This document shows positions 1-9,570 of a stretch of 64,000 bases of DNA, in pieces. Source of the stretch: Sulfobacillus acidophilus (GTDB lineage: Bacteria; Bacillota; Sulfobacillia; Sulfobacillales; Sulfobacillaceae); NCBI GenBank assembly GCA_003023745.1, contig PXYV01000012.1:1-64000 (forward strand), given 5' to 3'. The notes below the pieces were generated by a model. It was not told the origin of the DNA, made no database searches, and saw only the letters and a program-made list of their open reading frames with translations. Each line of letters opens with the position of its first letter. Within the stretch, counting starts at the first letter, position 1. Position numbers and translations under genes: made by a program.

Positions 1-2
1 GC

Positions 3-68
3 TTTTTGTCCTATCTGGCCACCGTACCCGAAGAAATTCAATCCCGTCTGGGCCGACTTCCCGAATAG
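3..68 (+). CDS. C-terminal tail of an unknown protein (partial)
   Basis: The window opens inside an open frame that ends at TAG 66-68 and reads FLSYLATVPEEIQSRLGRLPE. The composition is protein-like (alternating hydrophobic and charged residues), but 21 residues are too few to name a family. It is the best of the three forward frames here. The gene body lies outside the window. Confidence 0.4.
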   Translation, partial: FLSYLATVPEEIQSRLGRLPE

Positions 69-1221
69 CACCGGAAGAAATTAAGGAGCATTCATATAGA
101 AAGAATGACTGATTGGTCCCGCATTTCACGAAGCGGTGCTTCGCCCAAACGGTCATCGCGCTGAGAATTGTCGACGGTGCCATCGTATGCCCAACCTCGA
201 ATCGCCCAGCTTTTGGTCTCGAAGGCACGCGTGAACACGTCAGTACGTCACCTAGGCCAGTCTGAAGACGTCCCCGGGGGTGCCGTTTGGCTGTAGAATT
301 AAAAGCCTGGGATGTTGCGCCACCCTGCGGATTCTGGGAAAATCCTGGCGTGGTATTGGAGTGGAACCGCATGGTGATCGTACGCAGCCTGCCTTTAGGC
401 GCAGTCGGCTTTCGAAATAGCCTGGACAGCGATTTATGTGCTCTATGGGATAGAAATCCTTCGGGTTCATTCAATTGACCGTCTCCTCATGGGATTGGGA
501 GGGCGATTTGGCGAGGTTAGCCCGCATCGGGACAGTGCAGCGATTCTGGATGGTTATTGCATTGGGACCCGTTATCCAAGTTCGGAGCTCGGGCAGATTG
601 CGGGGAAAACTATACACCCAAAAACGCGGGAAATGCCGTGGTCATGGCTCAAGGCATCATTCAGGCATGTCAACAAATCTTTGTTCAGAGTCAAAAACCT
701 GAGGATTAGTGATTTTGAATTATGGTTGTGGTCGAACCGCCCCGGTCGGAGATTCTGGCCAACCCGCCGTGGTTCATGCGACGGATTGGGAGTACTCCTT
801 TCGAAGTTGCCAGCGGTTATCCCAACCCTAGCATTGGCGGGATTCAGTCGCTATTACGCCTTCGCGTGCCCCGGGAGAACGGGGCGGAGACCCGTGATCT
901 GTGGCGACCCGGATGCGGCGTGAGTGTATCATCTCCCAATTTGCGGCCGCTCTATCGATCTCAGATAACCCGAATTGCCCTGGTTAATCGATGTGCCGCC
1001 GCGACGCTTTTTGGCTGTTCCGATCGGATTGGCCCTGGCGTTGTCGCACCGTGGCATCGAGTGCGTCGAACCCGCCAACGGTGATCGGAGCCGGTCGATC
1101 CGGTCAAGGATTGCGGTCAAAATTTTGCGGGTTTGGTTCCTCAACTGTTGTAACCTTCATTTTACGGCAGCGTTGTTACCGGAGAAAACGGTAGGGGCTA
1201 GCCAGTGAGGAGGAGATCGTG
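69..1221. other. Gene-poor stretch, no supported gene
   Basis: About 1.15 kb with only short overlapping frames on both strands, none with a recognisable motif or a good ribosome binding site. It may be decayed sequence. The last 20 bases hold the strong Shine-Dalgarno site of the next gene. Confidence 0.5.
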
Positions 1222-2187
1222 ATGCGGCGCGTGTGGTTGGCCGGATTGGCCGGCATGGTATTGGCGGGGGGGTGGAGTGGTACCGCTTTGGCGGCATCGC
1301 CGGTGAATGTGCCCTCGGCGGCTCAGATTGCGAAGGTCATGCATTCGTATCGGGAGCGTGGCGTACCCGGGGAAACCTATACGCCGTCTTTGAACAGCTT
1401 GACCACGACGCCCACACCATCCGGGCATGGCATGGATGCAGCAGTGATTGGGGGGCGCTTTCCAACGGCCGATGGCTATGGCCAACTCGTCTTTTTCTTT
1501 GACGATGGGCGCTTTGTGGGCCTGAACTCGCCCGACGAGGCCGTCGCCGTTGAAAAACTCAGCGCAGCTGGACCGGGCGCCTTTCGGGTGACGTATGCAA
1601 GCTACACGCCGCACGATGCGCTGGACGATCCGACGCTGTCCCCCGTGACCATCACCTATCACGTGCAGGCCACGGGCGTCGCGGCCTCCAAGCCGCTAGG
1701 ACCCACCGTCCACGATCATTTGGGCGTCGCGCAACGTGAGGTGGCGGCATCGCGGCACACGATCCAGCAAGCTGTGGCGCGCTTTCGCGAAGCGGGCGTA
1801 GCCCACGAAACCTACCACCCACTGTGGAATACGCTTTTGACACTCCCGGGCTCCGGCAATCAGGTCATCACCGCCCTGACGGCGGTGCGCTGGCCCACGG
1901 CCGATGGCTACGGACAAGTGGTGTTCTTTTTTGACGGAAATCGCTTCGTGGGCTTGAACTCGCCGTTTGAGGCCAGTGCGATTCTTCGCGTGGCGCGGGC
2001 GGGTGAGAGCCGGGTGCGAATTACCTATGCCAACTACACCCCCGACGACGCGCTTGACGATCCGACACTCAAGCCGGTCACGATTACGTATACCGTCCGG
2101 GCGACCGGGGTCATCTCCTCGGCGCCGTTGCCCGCCGGGGTCAAAAATGGGCTGCGGGCGGTGCTGACATCAGGGCCAGATCGTTAG
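1222..2187 (+). CDS. Secreted protein with two LppP/LprE-like domains
   Basis: A signal peptide (RRVWLAGLAGMVLAGG, cleavage after TALAA) is followed by two homologous halves of about 130 residues. Each half has a helix start (SAAQIAKVMHSYRERGV / TIQQAVARFREAGV), then PTADGYGQ-VVFFF-FVGLNSP, then a Y-A-x-YTP-DDALDDPTL element and a closing beta strand. The TADGYGQ/FFF/FVG pattern resembles the LppP/LprE family of exported proteins. No lipobox cysteine is visible, so it is probably secreted rather than lipidated. The function is unknown. GTG 1219 directly precedes the ATG; the AGGAGGAG site supports either. It converges on the membrane glycosyltransferase gene, and their stop regions overlap by 4 bp. 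Confidence 0.8.
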   Translation: MRRVWLAGLAGMVLAGGWSGTALAASPVNVPSAAQIAKVMHSYRERGVPGETYTPSLNSLTTTPTPSGHGMDAAVIGGRFPTADGYGQLVFFFDDGRFVGLNSPDEAVAVEKLSAAGPGAFRVTYASYTPHDALDDPTLSPVTITYHVQATGVAASKPLGPTVHDHLGVAQREVAASRHTIQQAVARFREAGVAHETYHPLWNTLLTLPGSGNQVITALTAVRWPTADGYGQVVFFFDGNRFVGLNSPFEASAILRVARAGESRVRITYANYTPDDALDDPTLKPVTITYTVRATGVISSAPLPAGVKNGLRAVLTSGPDR

Positions 2188-3392
2188 ATATCGGGCGAAA
2201 TCTGCGGATCGGAAGGATAGAGCGGGTGTAGCACCTCGGTTGGGTGACGCCAGCGGCCGTAGAGAGCTCCGAGGGGACTAATGACAACGGCTAGATAGCG
2301 CAGGGCCAGTCCTAAGGGGAAAATTTCCTGCCCGTACCATTGGGCGGTCGTTTGCGTCGGCGCGCCGGATGCGGTCAGATGCAACATGGTCAGTGAATTG
2401 ACGTAATCCGTGAGCCCGGCGACGGACAGGAGTGCGAAGGTCCACAGCGGCCATTGCGCCATGGCGGCAAAAGCCGTGAGCCACAGGATGTATTGCGGCG
2501 AAAAGACTTTGTTGACCAACAAAAAGATTGCGAATACGACGGCGCTGGCCTCGGCCCAGGAACCGTCTGGTCCCATCCAATGTCCGCATACGACCAGGGC
2601 GCAGGAAACCATCGTCAGCGACAAGAGATCGACCGCGGGGACGGACGCGAGGTGCCACCAGGTGTTGTTCCACAAGTCGGCCGACACGCCCCGTCCCGCA
2701 TTGAAGTTGAAGAACAATGACCAATTGTTCCAGTTGGTGATGGCAAACGGCACGTTGAGCGCGCAGGCGGCGGCACCAAAGGCTGTTACCATGGACCAGA
2801 GCCGCCGCAAACCTTCGCTTCGCACTATTCTGACCGCGATAAACGGCAAACAAAATATCGGAAATAGTTTGAAGAATACCGCCATCGCAAAGACGATGGC
2901 AGAGCGATTCCAGCATGCTTGTCGAAAGAGGCGGACTGCCCACAACATGAGGGCCATGCCAAGCATATCCCAGTTTAATAGGCCATAGGTCATCACCAGG
3001 GGTGTCAGAGAAAAAGCCCAGGCGTGGGCTGGCGAAAATTCCCAGATGCAATAATGGCACCACAGCGCGGCAGCCCACAACAGGACCGCAGTGGCTAAAA
3101 AGAATCCGAGAGCTCCGCCAGGTATCCAGGCCGTCACCCACATGGTCAATCCCATGAGCACGGGGTACTCAATCGGTGTCTGAATGTAGGGGAGCGCATG
3201 AGACATGAGGTGATGGCCAAAGTATAGCGCCCAAATATCGGAGTATGCCAGATGGGCGTAGGCCCAATTGGCATAGGTTGTCAAGCTCTGACTGGCGCGA
3301 ACGCTTGGCGGCGGGATGAGATGTCGCGCACTCCAGAGGTAATATAGGGTGATGGCCAGGCTGCCCATGAACAATTGAAGATGACTGCGCAC
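2184..3392 (-). CDS. GT87-like polytopic membrane glycosyltransferase
   Basis: A protein of 402 residues with about ten hydrophobic segments and short polar loops. The architecture fits the GT87/DUF2029 group of polyprenol-phosphate-sugar-dependent mannosyltransferases, which act on the outer face of the membrane. Family-like signs are a first loop ending in QTPIEYPV after the first helices, a NWDMLGMALMLWAVRLFR helix, FKLFPIFCLPF, and a late VNKVFSPQYILWL element. The start is GTG 3392, chosen because GGCAGGAGG sits 7 bases upstream; the frame runs further upstream, but that part is not protein-like. The acceptor substrate is unknown. The neighbouring L,D-transpeptidase is divergent, so a cell-envelope role is plausible. 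Confidence 0.75.
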   Translation of the reverse strand: MRSHLQLFMGSLAITLYYLWSARHLIPPPSVRASQSLTTYANWAYAHLAYSDIWALYFGHHLMSHALPYIQTPIEYPVLMGLTMWVTAWIPGGALGFFLATAVLLWAAALWCHYCIWEFSPAHAWAFSLTPLVMTYGLLNWDMLGMALMLWAVRLFRQACWNRSAIVFAMAVFFKLFPIFCLPFIAVRIVRSEGLRRLWSMVTAFGAAACALNVPFAITNWNNWSLFFNFNAGRGVSADLWNNTWWHLASVPAVDLLSLTMVSCALVVCGHWMGPDGSWAEASAVVFAIFLLVNKVFSPQYILWLTAFAAMAQWPLWTFALLSVAGLTDYVNSLTMLHLTASGAPTQTTAQWYGQEIFPLGLALRYLAVVISPLGALYGRWRHPTEVLHPLYPSDPQISPDI

Positions 3393-3694
3393 AGATGATT
3401 CCTCCTGCCTGGATAGCATGCCCAAAGCGACAAAGAAGGTTTCCAGCCCTGTTAAAAATTGTGGCGGTGGAACTAGGTATGACGGGCAACCGAAGACTTT
3501 GTCGGTATATCGGGGCAGATTCCCGTGTGTTTGCGACATTAGCGTGCCGCCTTTTGACTTATACTGGAAAAATGATCCTGACGCCGCGAAATAGACGAAA
3601 AAACTTGGACGCATGAGAAATTGAGCAACCAGTTGCAGTGCGCGAGCGTTAGAGTAAATAGTAGAGAATCTTGCAATAAAAGGGGGTGGTCGCG
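3393..3694. promoter_or_regulatory. Divergent intergenic region between glycosyltransferase and L,D-transpeptidase genes
   Basis: Both flanking genes are read outward from these 300 bases, so promoters for both should lie here. Two Shine-Dalgarno sites are clear (CAGGAGG on the minus strand near 3402, AAGGGGG on the plus strand near 3682). I see no convincing -35/-10 pair. Confidence 0.4.
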
Positions 3695-5380
3695 GTGGCA
3701 GTGCATGACGGTGGACACCTATGGCCGACAATCAACCCCCGCTATCGCCCGTGGCTGCACATCGTCGTCATTGTGCTCGCCGGGTTGTTGGCACTCGCCG
3801 TCGCAGCCTGGTTGGCGTCTCCGCGGATTCGTATTTTGCGCGATGATAATGACGTGGCTAGCGTGTTGTTGGCGGGAATCGGTGCGCGCGTCAAATCGGC
3901 AGAATTTGTGACGGCCCGCGGGGTGGTTCCCTTGCGGGTGCAGTCGGGGGGACTTGCCCCCGCTGACCGGTTGAGCGCGGGGGTTTCCGGCTACATGACA
4001 CTGAAGCTCGTTGGGCCCTCCACGATAAGATGGTTGCCCTGGGAAAACCGGGTAGTGCGTGTCAGCCTGAGGACTCCAATGCGGCCACTCATAAGGACCC
4101 GCCGTGTTACGACCGGTATCCGTGCGCGGCTTACAGTAACCTTCAACGAGCCGATAGAAGCGGTCCGTTATGCTGTAGCGGGATCGTCCCCCCATATCCT
4201 TACGCTATCGTCGCTCCGAAAGTCGGTCACGTTGCCTTTGGCCCTGGCTAAGCCAGCTCAATATCGTCTGGTCCGGGTGGCAGCACGTGCTCGCCGATGG
4301 GAAGCTTGGGGTCCGACAATGGTGGTGCGCTGGGCCAGTGTTCCCTATGTGACGGCAAGCCCACTGCACACCGCGGTGTCGCCAACGGGGGCGCTCGTCG
4401 TGCGCTTTTCGGTGCCGTTGCGCACCGCCCATCTCGCCCATTGGGTTTTGTTGCCGCACGAAAGTGGAATCTGGCACGAGACGAGTGCGACACAATACCA
4501 ATTTACGCCATTCGCTGGCACGGGCTATGGCCCGGGGGCGCTCGTGCAGGTGAAGATTCCGGGGGGCCGCGAGGGCCCGATCGCCCAGTCCGGTTCCATG
4601 CTGAAAATGTCCCAGGTTTTGCAATGGAAGACCCCGGAGGGATCGGTGTTGCGGTTGCAAGAACTGCTAGCGTTGGAAGGCTATTTGCCGGTGGCATGGA
4701 CCCCGTCGAGCCCTGTCACCGATCTGACCCTGAGTTATGCTAATGCGACCATCTATCATCCGCCCTCCGGACACTTTACCTGGAAATATCCGAACCTGCC
4801 GGCCGTTTTAGACACGCTGTGGTCGCCGGGCGAGATGACTGTCGTGACCCAAGGTGCCATTATGCAGTTTGAAGCGGAAAACGGGCTACCAATCAATGGA
4901 GTACCCGGCCCTCAGCTATGGTCCGCCTTGATTCGTGACTACCTCGCGGGAAAGACCGATCCGGCCCCGTATACGTATATTTCCGTCACGGAGGATTTGC
5001 CGGAGACGCTGGAACTATGGTCGGACAATCATTTAGTCCTGACAACGGATGCCAACACCGGAATTCCGGCAACCCCCACGTATCTCGGAACATTTCCGAT
5101 TTACGATCGGCTACCGTTTCAGATTATGCGCGGTAGGAACCCTGACGGCGTGCCTTATGCCGATCCGGTGCATTGGATTGATTACTTTGAGGGAGGGGAT
5201 GCAGTGCATGGCTTTGCGCGAGCGGCCTATGGATTTCGACAAAGTTTGGGGTGCGTTGAAGTGCCGTTGAACGTGGCGCCCACCATCTATAACACGGTCA
5301 ACTACGGAACGCTTGTCACTGTGAATCCGGTTGGCATTGCGCCAGCGTCCGCATCGCCTCGCACATCCGGGGGTTCATGA
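3695..5380 (+). CDS. Membrane-anchored L,D-transpeptidase (YkuD fold)
   Basis: One N-terminal membrane segment (HIVVIVLAGLLALAVAAWLA) is followed by a large external region with beta-rich repeats. A peptidoglycan-binding-like unit (LRLQELLALEGYLP ... MQFEAENGLPINGVPG) precedes a C-terminal YkuD catalytic domain. The catalytic signature HGFARAAYGFRQSLGCVEVP contains the expected H, S-x-GC and thus the nucleophile Cys. Known members make 3-3 cross-links in peptidoglycan or attach proteins to it. GTG 3695 is preferred over GTG 3686 because AAGGGGG lies 8-9 bases upstream. The acetyltransferase gene follows with one base between stop and start, so the two are likely cotranscribed. Confidence 0.88.
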   Translation: MAVHDGGHLWPTINPRYRPWLHIVVIVLAGLLALAVAAWLASPRIRILRDDNDVASVLLAGIGARVKSAEFVTARGVVPLRVQSGGLAPADRLSAGVSGYMTLKLVGPSTIRWLPWENRVVRVSLRTPMRPLIRTRRVTTGIRARLTVTFNEPIEAVRYAVAGSSPHILTLSSLRKSVTLPLALAKPAQYRLVRVAARARRWEAWGPTMVVRWASVPYVTASPLHTAVSPTGALVVRFSVPLRTAHLAHWVLLPHESGIWHETSATQYQFTPFAGTGYGPGALVQVKIPGGREGPIAQSGSMLKMSQVLQWKTPEGSVLRLQELLALEGYLPVAWTPSSPVTDLTLSYANATIYHPPSGHFTWKYPNLPAVLDTLWSPGEMTVVTQGAIMQFEAENGLPINGVPGPQLWSALIRDYLAGKTDPAPYTYISVTEDLPETLELWSDNHLVLTTDANTGIPATPTYLGTFPIYDRLPFQIMRGRNPDGVPYADPVHWIDYFEGGDAVHGFARAAYGFRQSLGCVEVPLNVAPTIYNTVNYGTLVTVNPVGIAPASASPRTSGGS

Positions 5381-5381
5381 G

Positions 5382-5984
5382 GTGAAAGACACAGAAAGTC
5401 TTGGAACAGTCTCGGTGATCGGCCCCCGGGTGATGCTTCGTTCATTTCGCCCGACCGATGCGGAGATTCTGCAAGAGCTGGAGCGGCGCAATCGCTATGC
5501 CTTTGCCGCGGTTATGCCCCCTCGCGATGACGACTATTTTACACTGCGGGCAGCAGCGCGCCGCATTGAGCGTGACCAGGCGTTATGGCGAGCCGACCAA
5601 GCTTACGCATTTGCCATCGTATTTGAAGGCCAGCTGGTGGGCCGGGTGGCACTCAGCAATGTTGTGCGCGGAGCCTGGCAAAATGCCACTTTGGGCTATT
5701 GGGTCGACGTCCCCTTCCAACGGCAGGGATTGGCCACGGAAGCGGTATCAGGAGTTGTCCTGGCAGCATTTCGGCATATGGCTTTGCATCGGCTGCAAGC
5801 GGCCGTCATGCCGCGCAACCTGGCCTCGATTGCTGTGGTTCGGCGCTGCGGATTTTACATGGAAGGATTGGCACCCAAATATCTCAACATTCATGGGAAG
5901 TGGGAGGATCACTATATTTTCAGCCGAACCTGCGAAGACTATCATCCTCCCGCCGGATTTGCGCTAGAATTGTCGGCCCCTTGA
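5382..5984 (+). CDS. GNAT N-acetyltransferase, RimJ/RimL type
   Basis: About 200 residues with the GNAT fold: RLMLRSFRPTDAE-like start (here RVMLRSFRPTDAEIL), YWVDVPFQRQGLATEAV as acetyl-CoA binding motif A (Q-x-x-G-L-A), and a C-terminal NLASIAVVRRCGFYMEG segment typical of ribosomal-protein or amino-group acetyltransferases. The start GTG 5382 begins one base after the transpeptidase stop and uses the GGGGG run at 5369-5373. The substrate is unknown. The last 43 bp overlap the 3' end of argH, which is on the other strand, so the two messages are complementary at their tails. Confidence 0.85.
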   Translation: MKDTESLGTVSVIGPRVMLRSFRPTDAEILQELERRNRYAFAAVMPPRDDDYFTLRAAARRIERDQALWRADQAYAFAIVFEGQLVGRVALSNVVRGAWQNATLGYWVDVPFQRQGLATEAVSGVVLAAFRHMALHRLQAAVMPRNLASIAVVRRCGFYMEGLAPKYLNIHGKWEDHYIFSRTCEDYHPPAGFALELSAP

Positions 5985-7357
5985 ATCCATTGTTTCAACG
6001 TCGCGATTTGCTGGACAACGCTGGGCCGGGCTGTCGCAAACGGTTGCGTGCGGGCGTCGGCGGCCTGCTCCGGGCGAAGTTCTTGGATCCAGCTGTAGGG
6101 GATGTCGGGTGCGACGTCCTCCCAGACGTCAGGATTGACCTCTTCAAAACGCGTATAGCCGCGGTTCAGCAATTGACGCACAAGCCCGCCAACGCGGTGA
6201 TGCGCCTCGCGAAAGGGCATGCCGGTTTGCGCGAGACGGTCGGCCAGGTCAGTGGCTAAGGTGAATTGCGCACTTGCAGCCGCTTTGAGGCGGACCTCAT
6301 CAAAGCTGAGTCCATGCACGAGGCCCGGGAGAATAGAAAGGACCGATTGAACCGTGTCCACCGTGTCAAAGACGGCTTCTTTGTCTTCTTGCAAATCGCT
6401 GTTGTAGGCCAAAGGAAGTCCCTTGACCACGGCCAGCAAACCCATCAGATGGCCGTATATGCGCCCGCCTTTGCCGCGCAAAAGCTCGGCCACATCGGGA
6501 TTTTTCTTCTGCGGCATGATGCTCGATCCGGTACTAAAGCCATCCGGCAGAGTAACAAAACCAAATTCGGGCGTCGACCACAACACCAACTCTTCCGCCA
6601 AGCGACTGACGTGAACCATGAAAATGCTGGCCCAGGCCAAAAACTCGAGCAGATAGTCGCGGTCAGAGACCGCATCCAAGCCGTTTTGGTAAAGAGCCGC
6701 AAAGCCTAAGGTCTGACCAGTTTGTTCGGGGTCAGTCGGATAGGGCGTACCCGCCAGTGCACCGGCACCCAAGGGCGAGAGATCGGAGCGTTTGGCCCAA
6801 TCCTGCAAACGCGACCAATCACGGCGAAACATGTTGGCATAGGCCAACCAGTGGTAGGCCAGGCGAATCGGCTGGGCGGGCTGCATATGGGTATAGCCAG
6901 GCATGACAACATCGACGGTGCGTTCGGCTACGGAGACGATGGCGTTGATAAGGGTAAGGCACTGCGATTGAAGTGTCTGACCGGTGCGGCGCATATACAG
7001 ATGCATGTCCGTGGCGACTTGATCGTTGCGACTGCGGGCCGTATGAAGATAGCCTCCGTCAGTGCCCACTAGTTCGTGCAGCCGACCCTCCACGTTCATG
7101 TGGACATCTTCCCATTCAAATCGCGGCTCCAGCGTGCCTTCTTCCCAGCGTCGACGAATTTCCAAAAGTCCTTGCGTAAGCTTTTGTGCGACATCGCCGG
7201 CGATGATGCCGCGTTGGGCCAACATTTGCACATGTGCTAGCGAGCCCTCAACGTCATCGCCCAACAGCCGCCAATCAAAACTCAGCGAGGACAAAAACCG
7301 TGCCACGTCTGCCGTCAAGGGTTGGGAAAGGCGATCACTGCGCGCCATTTGTGTCAC
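5942..7357 (-). CDS. argH: Argininosuccinate lyase
   Basis: Last step of arginine synthesis: splits argininosuccinate into arginine and fumarate in the cytosol. The fumarase/aspartase-superfamily signature GSSIMPQKKNPD (mobile catalytic serine loop) is present, as are the TARSRNDQVATDMHLY and GYTHMQPAQP segments that form the shared active site of the tetramer. The length, 471 residues, is normal. GTG 7357 overlaps the argG stop as GTGA, which suggests translational coupling; ATG 7348 is an alternative. It is the last gene of the argF-argG-argH run. Confidence 0.97.
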   Translation of the reverse strand: MTQMARSDRLSQPLTADVARFLSSLSFDWRLLGDDVEGSLAHVQMLAQRGIIAGDVAQKLTQGLLEIRRRWEEGTLEPRFEWEDVHMNVEGRLHELVGTDGGYLHTARSRNDQVATDMHLYMRRTGQTLQSQCLTLINAIVSVAERTVDVVMPGYTHMQPAQPIRLAYHWLAYANMFRRDWSRLQDWAKRSDLSPLGAGALAGTPYPTDPEQTGQTLGFAALYQNGLDAVSDRDYLLEFLAWASIFMVHVSRLAEELVLWSTPEFGFVTLPDGFSTGSSIMPQKKNPDVAELLRGKGGRIYGHLMGLLAVVKGLPLAYNSDLQEDKEAVFDTVDTVQSVLSILPGLVHGLSFDEVRLKAAASAQFTLATDLADRLAQTGMPFREAHHRVGGLVRQLLNRGYTRFEEVNPDVWEDVAPDIPYSWIQELRPEQAADARTQPFATARPSVVQQIATLKQWIQGADNSSANPAGG

Positions 7358-8556
7358 GGTGCCACTCGCTCTCGACTGACAATGCCGTTAACTTGGCTGG
7401 ATAGGCCCCAAAGTCGAATGAATCCGGCTGCATCCTGATGGCTAAATTGGCTGGACTCAAACGTGGCCAACTCTTGTGAATACAACGAATAGGGCGCTTG
7501 TTCGACCGCCTCCGCCACGGCTTGACCCTTAAACAAGCGAACGGTCACGACGCCGGATACCCGCTCATTGGCACGGGCCACACCCGCTAGGAGCGTCTCG
7601 CGCAAAGGCGAAAACCACAGGCCGTCGTACACCAGCCGAGCCAGGCGCGTGCCCAGGTCGTTCATGTAAAACGCGAGATCGCGGTCCCACACTAACGTGG
7701 TCAACGCTTGATGCGCCGCATACAATATCGTACCGCCAGGGGTTTCGTAGACACCGCGCGACTTAATCCCCACTAACCGGTTTTCCACCATGGTGATGCG
7801 GCCGACGCCGTGCCGAGCTCCAGCCTGATTGAGCGACTCGATTAGCGTGATGGCGTCGACCGACTGCCCGTTTAAAGCCACCGGAACGCCCGCGGCAAAG
7901 GTGATCCGCACCGTCTCGGCCGTGTCGGGTGCATCCTCTGGAGCGACGGTCCAGGTGTATACGTCAGCCGGCACTGGGGCGGCAGGATCTTCGATGACCC
8001 CGCCTTCATGACTCACGTGCCATAAATTTTCGTCGCGCGAGTAGGGCGAAGAAGGGGTCGAGTCGACCGGAACTCCATGCTCAGCCGCATACTGCATCTC
8101 GTCGGCCCGCCCTTTGAGATCCCAAAGACGCCAGGGGGCAATGATGGTGAGTTTTGGATTTAAAGCCATGACCCCGACTTCGAAACGCACTTGATCATTG
8201 CCTTTGCCGGTGGCCCCGTGGGCGACGGCGTCGGCCCCGAATTTGGCGGCCCCTTCAACGAGTTTCTTGGCAATGAGGGGGCGCGCAATCGCCGTGCCTA
8301 AAAGATATTGACCCTCGTAGCGGGCATGGGCGGCAACCATAGGCCAGGCGTATTGTTCGATGAACTCCTGACGGCAATCGGGGATCCAAATGTCCTCGGC
8401 ACCCGAATCCAGCGCCTTTTTCCGCAATCGCGGAAAGTCTTCATGTTGGCCGACATTGGCGGTGACTGCCACCACTTCGGCGTCGTAATGTTCTTTGAGC
8501 CACGGAATAATCACCGAGGTGTCCAGTCCCCCGGAATAGGCGAGTGCGATACGCAT
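7354..8556 (-). CDS. argG: Argininosuccinate synthase
   Basis: Joins citrulline and aspartate using ATP, forming argininosuccinate. The N-terminal P-loop of N-type ATP pyrophosphatases is clear (ALAYSGGLDTSVI), as are the KGNDQVRFEVG and SPYSRDENLWHVSHEGG segments. At 400 residues it is of full length. ATG 8556 lies a few bases after the argF stop with GGGAGG upstream; argH overlaps its stop. Transcription most likely starts at the ARG-box promoter before argF. Confidence 0.97.
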   Translation of the reverse strand: MRIALAYSGGLDTSVIIPWLKEHYDAEVVAVTANVGQHEDFPRLRKKALDSGAEDIWIPDCRQEFIEQYAWPMVAAHARYEGQYLLGTAIARPLIAKKLVEGAAKFGADAVAHGATGKGNDQVRFEVGVMALNPKLTIIAPWRLWDLKGRADEMQYAAEHGVPVDSTPSSPYSRDENLWHVSHEGGVIEDPAAPVPADVYTWTVAPEDAPDTAETVRITFAAGVPVALNGQSVDAITLIESLNQAGARHGVGRITMVENRLVGIKSRGVYETPGGTILYAAHQALTTLVWDRDLAFYMNDLGTRLARLVYDGLWFSPLRETLLAGVARANERVSGVVTVRLFKGQAVAEAVEQAPYSLYSQELATFESSQFSHQDAAGFIRLWGLSSQVNGIVSRERVAP

Positions 8557-8559
8557 CCA

Positions 8560-9540
8560 TTATCCTCCCAGAACAGCCGAACTATCTGCTAGCACATGAT
8601 ATAATACGCTTTTTTGCACCCACAGTCGATTTTCTGCCTCGTCAAAGACGGCGGATTGGGGTCCCTCCAGCACCTCGTCGGTCACTTCTTCGCCGCGGTG
8701 GGCGGGCAGGCAGTGCAAAAAGATCGCTTCCGATTTGGTCAAAGCCATGAGCTTGGCGTTGACTTGGTAAGGGGCCATCACCGCCCGTTTGGTGTCGGCC
8801 GAGCTGGGGTCGTCCGCCATTGACGAAAATACGTCTGTGACCACGACATCGGCGTTGGTGGCGGCTAGCTGGGCGTCTTCTGTAATATGCACACCGGCAC
8901 CGGTTAGTTGTGCCTCTTGCTGCGCCCAGCGGACGAGATCCAGCGGAGGCTGATACCCGGAAGGAGCCGCAATCCAGACGTCGATGCCGAGTTTCGCGCC
9001 CAGCACCAAGAGCGAGTTGGCCATGTTGTTGCCATCGCCCACGTAGGCCAGCTTCAAGCCGCTCATGTACCCAAACTTTTCCCAGACGGTCATAACGTCG
9101 GCCAATGCCTGAAACGGATGCATGCGATTCGTTAACGCGTTAAAGATGGGGCAGCCAGCCCACTTCTGCCATTCCTGTAGGGTGTCGTGGCTCTTGACGC
9201 GGGCGATGACCCCCGACACATAGCGCGACATCACGCGGGCCGCGTCTTTAATCGGCTCACCACGCCCCAACTGGCTTTGATTCCATTCGAAGACGACGGC
9301 TTGAGCCCCCAGACTTTCGATGGCGACTTGGAACGATACGCGAGTGCGCGTCGACGGGAGTTCAAAAATTAGAGCGATGTGCTGCCCTTCCAAAGCGTGT
9401 CGAAAAGAAGGGGAGCGGGGTTCTTGCTTCATGACCCGAGCCGTGTAGAGAACGCGTTGAATTTCGGCCGGGGACCATTCCATTAATGAAAGAACGGAAC
9501 GGTTCTTTAAAGTTTCATTTAATGCCAAGGTTTGCACCAC
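8560..9540 (-). CDS. argF: Ornithine carbamoyltransferase
   Basis: Makes citrulline from ornithine and carbamoyl phosphate. The carbamoyl-phosphate loop STRTRVSFQ and the ornithine-site HCLPAHRG are both present, and so are KDAARVMSRY and GDGNNMANSL. GTG 9540 was chosen because GAGGAGG lies 8 bases upstream; the longer frame to 9579 would run through the promoter -10 and the start of transcription. This gives 326 residues, the usual size. It heads the argF-argG-argH unit and is the direct target of the overlapping ARG box. Confidence 0.96.
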   Translation of the reverse strand: MVQTLALNETLKNRSVLSLMEWSPAEIQRVLYTARVMKQEPRSPSFRHALEGQHIALIFELPSTRTRVSFQVAIESLGAQAVVFEWNQSQLGRGEPIKDAARVMSRYVSGVIARVKSHDTLQEWQKWAGCPIFNALTNRMHPFQALADVMTVWEKFGYMSGLKLAYVGDGNNMANSLLVLGAKLGIDVWIAAPSGYQPPLDLVRWAQQEAQLTGAGVHITEDAQLAATNADVVVTDVFSSMADDPSSADTKRAVMAPYQVNAKLMALTKSEAIFLHCLPAHRGEEVTDEVLEGPQSAVFDEAENRLWVQKSVLYHVLADSSAVLGG

Positions 9541-9570
9541 GGTGAAGGCCTCCTCGAACAAAGTGTAATC

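Noticed and set aside
438-923. 161-residue open frame near the left end
   Set aside because: No family-like motif, no ribosome site and heavy overlap with other frames; composition rich in R, P and W as in chance frames of GC-rich DNA.
3393-3731. N-terminal extension of the GT87-like protein to 515 residues
   Set aside because: The GTG at 3392 has a perfect CAGGAGG site, while the extension crosses the promoter region and is not membrane-protein-like.
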